Source: UBA3478 sp038134285 (lineage in GTDB: Bacteria; Bacteroidota; Bacteroidia; Flavobacteriales; Flavobacteriaceae). Taken from it: a DNA stretch of 64,000 nt. Where the stretch lies: assembly GCA_038134285.1 (NCBI GenBank), contig JAYPUW010000009.1:1-64000 (forward strand), read 5' to 3'. The number at the start of each line of letters is the position of its first letter. The first letter of the stretch is position 1. The notes below the pieces were generated by a model that saw nothing but the letters and a program-made list of their open reading frames with translations, had not been told where the DNA came from and did not search any database. Shown here piece by piece: positions 62,932 to 64,000 of this stretch. Position numbers and translations under genes: made by a program.

Positions 62932-64000
62932 GAAAAGCACTACTATGGATCCTATTCACTGCAGTCGTATTGCAGTCGTGTAACTCCAAAAGCGCTGAAA
63001 TAGCCACTACCCGTGCCTCAAACCGCCCAAACATCGTACTGATTATGACCGATGACCAAGGGTATAGCGATGCCGGCGTTTATGGGGCCACCGACTTTGA
63101 GACTCCTAACCTCGATCAAATGGCAAGCGAAGGGGCACTGCTTACCAATTACTATGCGGCACAGGCCGTATGCTCAGCATCACGCGCGGGAATCTTAACA
63201 GGATGCTATCCAAACCGTATCGGAATACACAACGCCTTCATGCCCAACGCTAATAAGGGCTTGCATCCTGAAGAAACTACCCTGGCAGAAATGCTGAAGG
63301 CCCAAGGATATGCGACGGCTATTTTCGGTAAATGGCATCTAGGCGATGCTCCTGAATTTTTACCCACGAGAAACGGGTTCGATGAGTATTTCGGCATCCC
63401 CTATTCAAATGATATGTGGCCTTACCATCCGCAGCAAGGGACGGTATTCAACTTTGGCCCCCTACCACTATATGAGAATGAAAAGGTCATCGATACGCTC
63501 AGCGATCAATCTAACCTGACGAGTCAACTTACCGAGCGCGCGGTTGACTTCATCTCGCGTAAGAAAGACGATCCGTTCTTCTTGTATGTGGCGCATCCGC
63601 AGCCGCATGTTCCGCTTTACGTCTCAAAAAAATTCGCGGGTAAGTCAGAAAACGGATTATACGGAGACGTCATTATGGAGCTCGATTGGTCGGTCGGACA
63701 GATCTTAGAGGAACTCAAAGCAAACGGACTTGAAGACAACACCCTGGTGGTCTTTACCTCTGATAACGGACCCTGGCTAGCCTACGGCAACCATGCCGGA
63801 AATGCCGAACCTCTGCGTGAAGGAAAAGGAACCGCCTGGGAGGGCGGACAACGGGAACCTTTCATTGTGAAGTATCCCCCACTGATTAAGGCACAGTCTG
63901 TCATCAACACCCCGATGATGGGAATCGACCTCTTGCCCACCATCGCAGTCCTAACCGAAAGTACCCTACCGCCACTGCCCATAGACGGCAAAAACATGCT
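62928..64000 (+). CDS. Sulfatase (arylsulfatase family), 3' end missing
   Basis: The frame starts at ATG overlapping the FGE stop and remains open to the window edge (about 357 residues seen). A lipobox LQSC (C18) marks it as a lipoprotein. S1-type sulfatase features are RPNIVLIMTDDQGYSD (metal Asps 42-43), VCSASRAGILTG (C82, formylglycine site in C-S-A-S-R form rather than C-x-P-S-R), GKWHLG and TSDNGPW. Together with FGE and the fucose genes, a sulfated-fucose substrate is likely; the exact bond cannot be told. Confidence 0.92.
   Translation, partial: MRKALLWILFTAVVLQSCNSKSAEIATTRASNRPNIVLIMTDDQGYSDAGVYGATDFETPNLDQMASEGALLTNYYAAQAVCSASRAGILTGCYPNRIGIHNAFMPNANKGLHPEETTLAEMLKAQGYATAIFGKWHLGDAPEFLPTRNGFDEYFGIPYSNDMWPYHPQQGTVFNFGPLPLYENEKVIDTLSDQSNLTSQLTERAVDFISRKKDDPFFLYVAHPQPHVPLYVSKKFAGKSENGLYGDVIMELDWSVGQILEELKANGLEDNTLVVFTSDNGPWLAYGNHAGNAEPLREGKGTAWEGGQREPFIVKYPPLIKAQSVINTPMMGIDLLPTIAVLTESTLPPLPIDGKNM

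Overview
The window looks like a chromosome segment of a marine-type member of the Bacteroidota, most likely a flavobacterium. The evidence is a type IX secretion C-terminal tail, a Porin_10-like outer-membrane protein, many secreted proteins and lipoproteins, TAnnTTTG-type -7 promoter elements, and the gene order alaS / M23 peptidase / MerR / LemA / TPM. Genes are packed tightly, with many 1-4 nt start/stop overlaps. I see no phage, insertion sequence, integrase or CRISPR array.

Layout. 1-2.3 kb: the 5' end of a 16S rRNA gene leaving on the left, its leader and promoter, and a putative porin. 2.4-19.8 kb: a giant T9SS-exported beta-propeller protein, then housekeeping genes (rnhB, lipB, lysS, hemL) mixed with envelope genes (lipoproteins, a large zinc metalloprotease, a Spy-like/plug fusion, a LysM glucosaminidase), a PLP-dependent deaminase-like enzyme and a 51-residue cysteine-rich protein. 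19.8-29.3 kb: alaS, the M23-MerR-LemA-TPM-TPM operon, the GTPases der and era, and an AGCS symporter. 29.4-37.1 kb: a five-gene extracytoplasmic cluster of planctomycete type (heme-binding PSCyt1/DUF1549/DUF1553 lipoprotein, Tat-exported DUF1501 protein, NHL-like propeller, DUF2231/cytochrome/LRR/CHB_HEX hybrid, lipoprotein). Its biochemical role is not established as far as I know. 37.1-40.9 kb: two secreted M20-type hydrolases and a TspO-like membrane protein.

40.9-50.7 kb: a molybdenum-cofactor island (xdhC-mocA facing moaA-moaCB-moaE-moeB-moaD-TSUP-moeA). It ends in a two-subunit periplasmic molybdenum hydroxylase (Tat-exported molybdopterin subunit plus 2Fe-2S subunit). The island thus appears to encode an enzyme together with most of its cofactor supply. 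An initiator tRNA-Met with a clear promoter and terminator follows.

51.1-54.4 kb: three secreted hydrolases (endonuclease/exonuclease/phosphatase fold, beta-lactamase fold, sialidase). 54.5-64 kb: a compact operon for non-phosphorylative L-fucose catabolism. The predicted order of action is FucP uptake, mutarotase, L-fucose dehydrogenase, L-fuconolactonase, FucD dehydratase, KDF dehydrogenase, and an FAH-fold hydrolase giving pyruvate and L-lactate. An FMN-dependent lactate-type dehydrogenase would then recover the lactate. The operon continues into a formylglycine-generating enzyme lipoprotein and a sulfatase cut by the window edge, which points to sulfated-fucose (fucoidan-like) glycans. 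No fucosidase or SusC/D pair lies inside the window.
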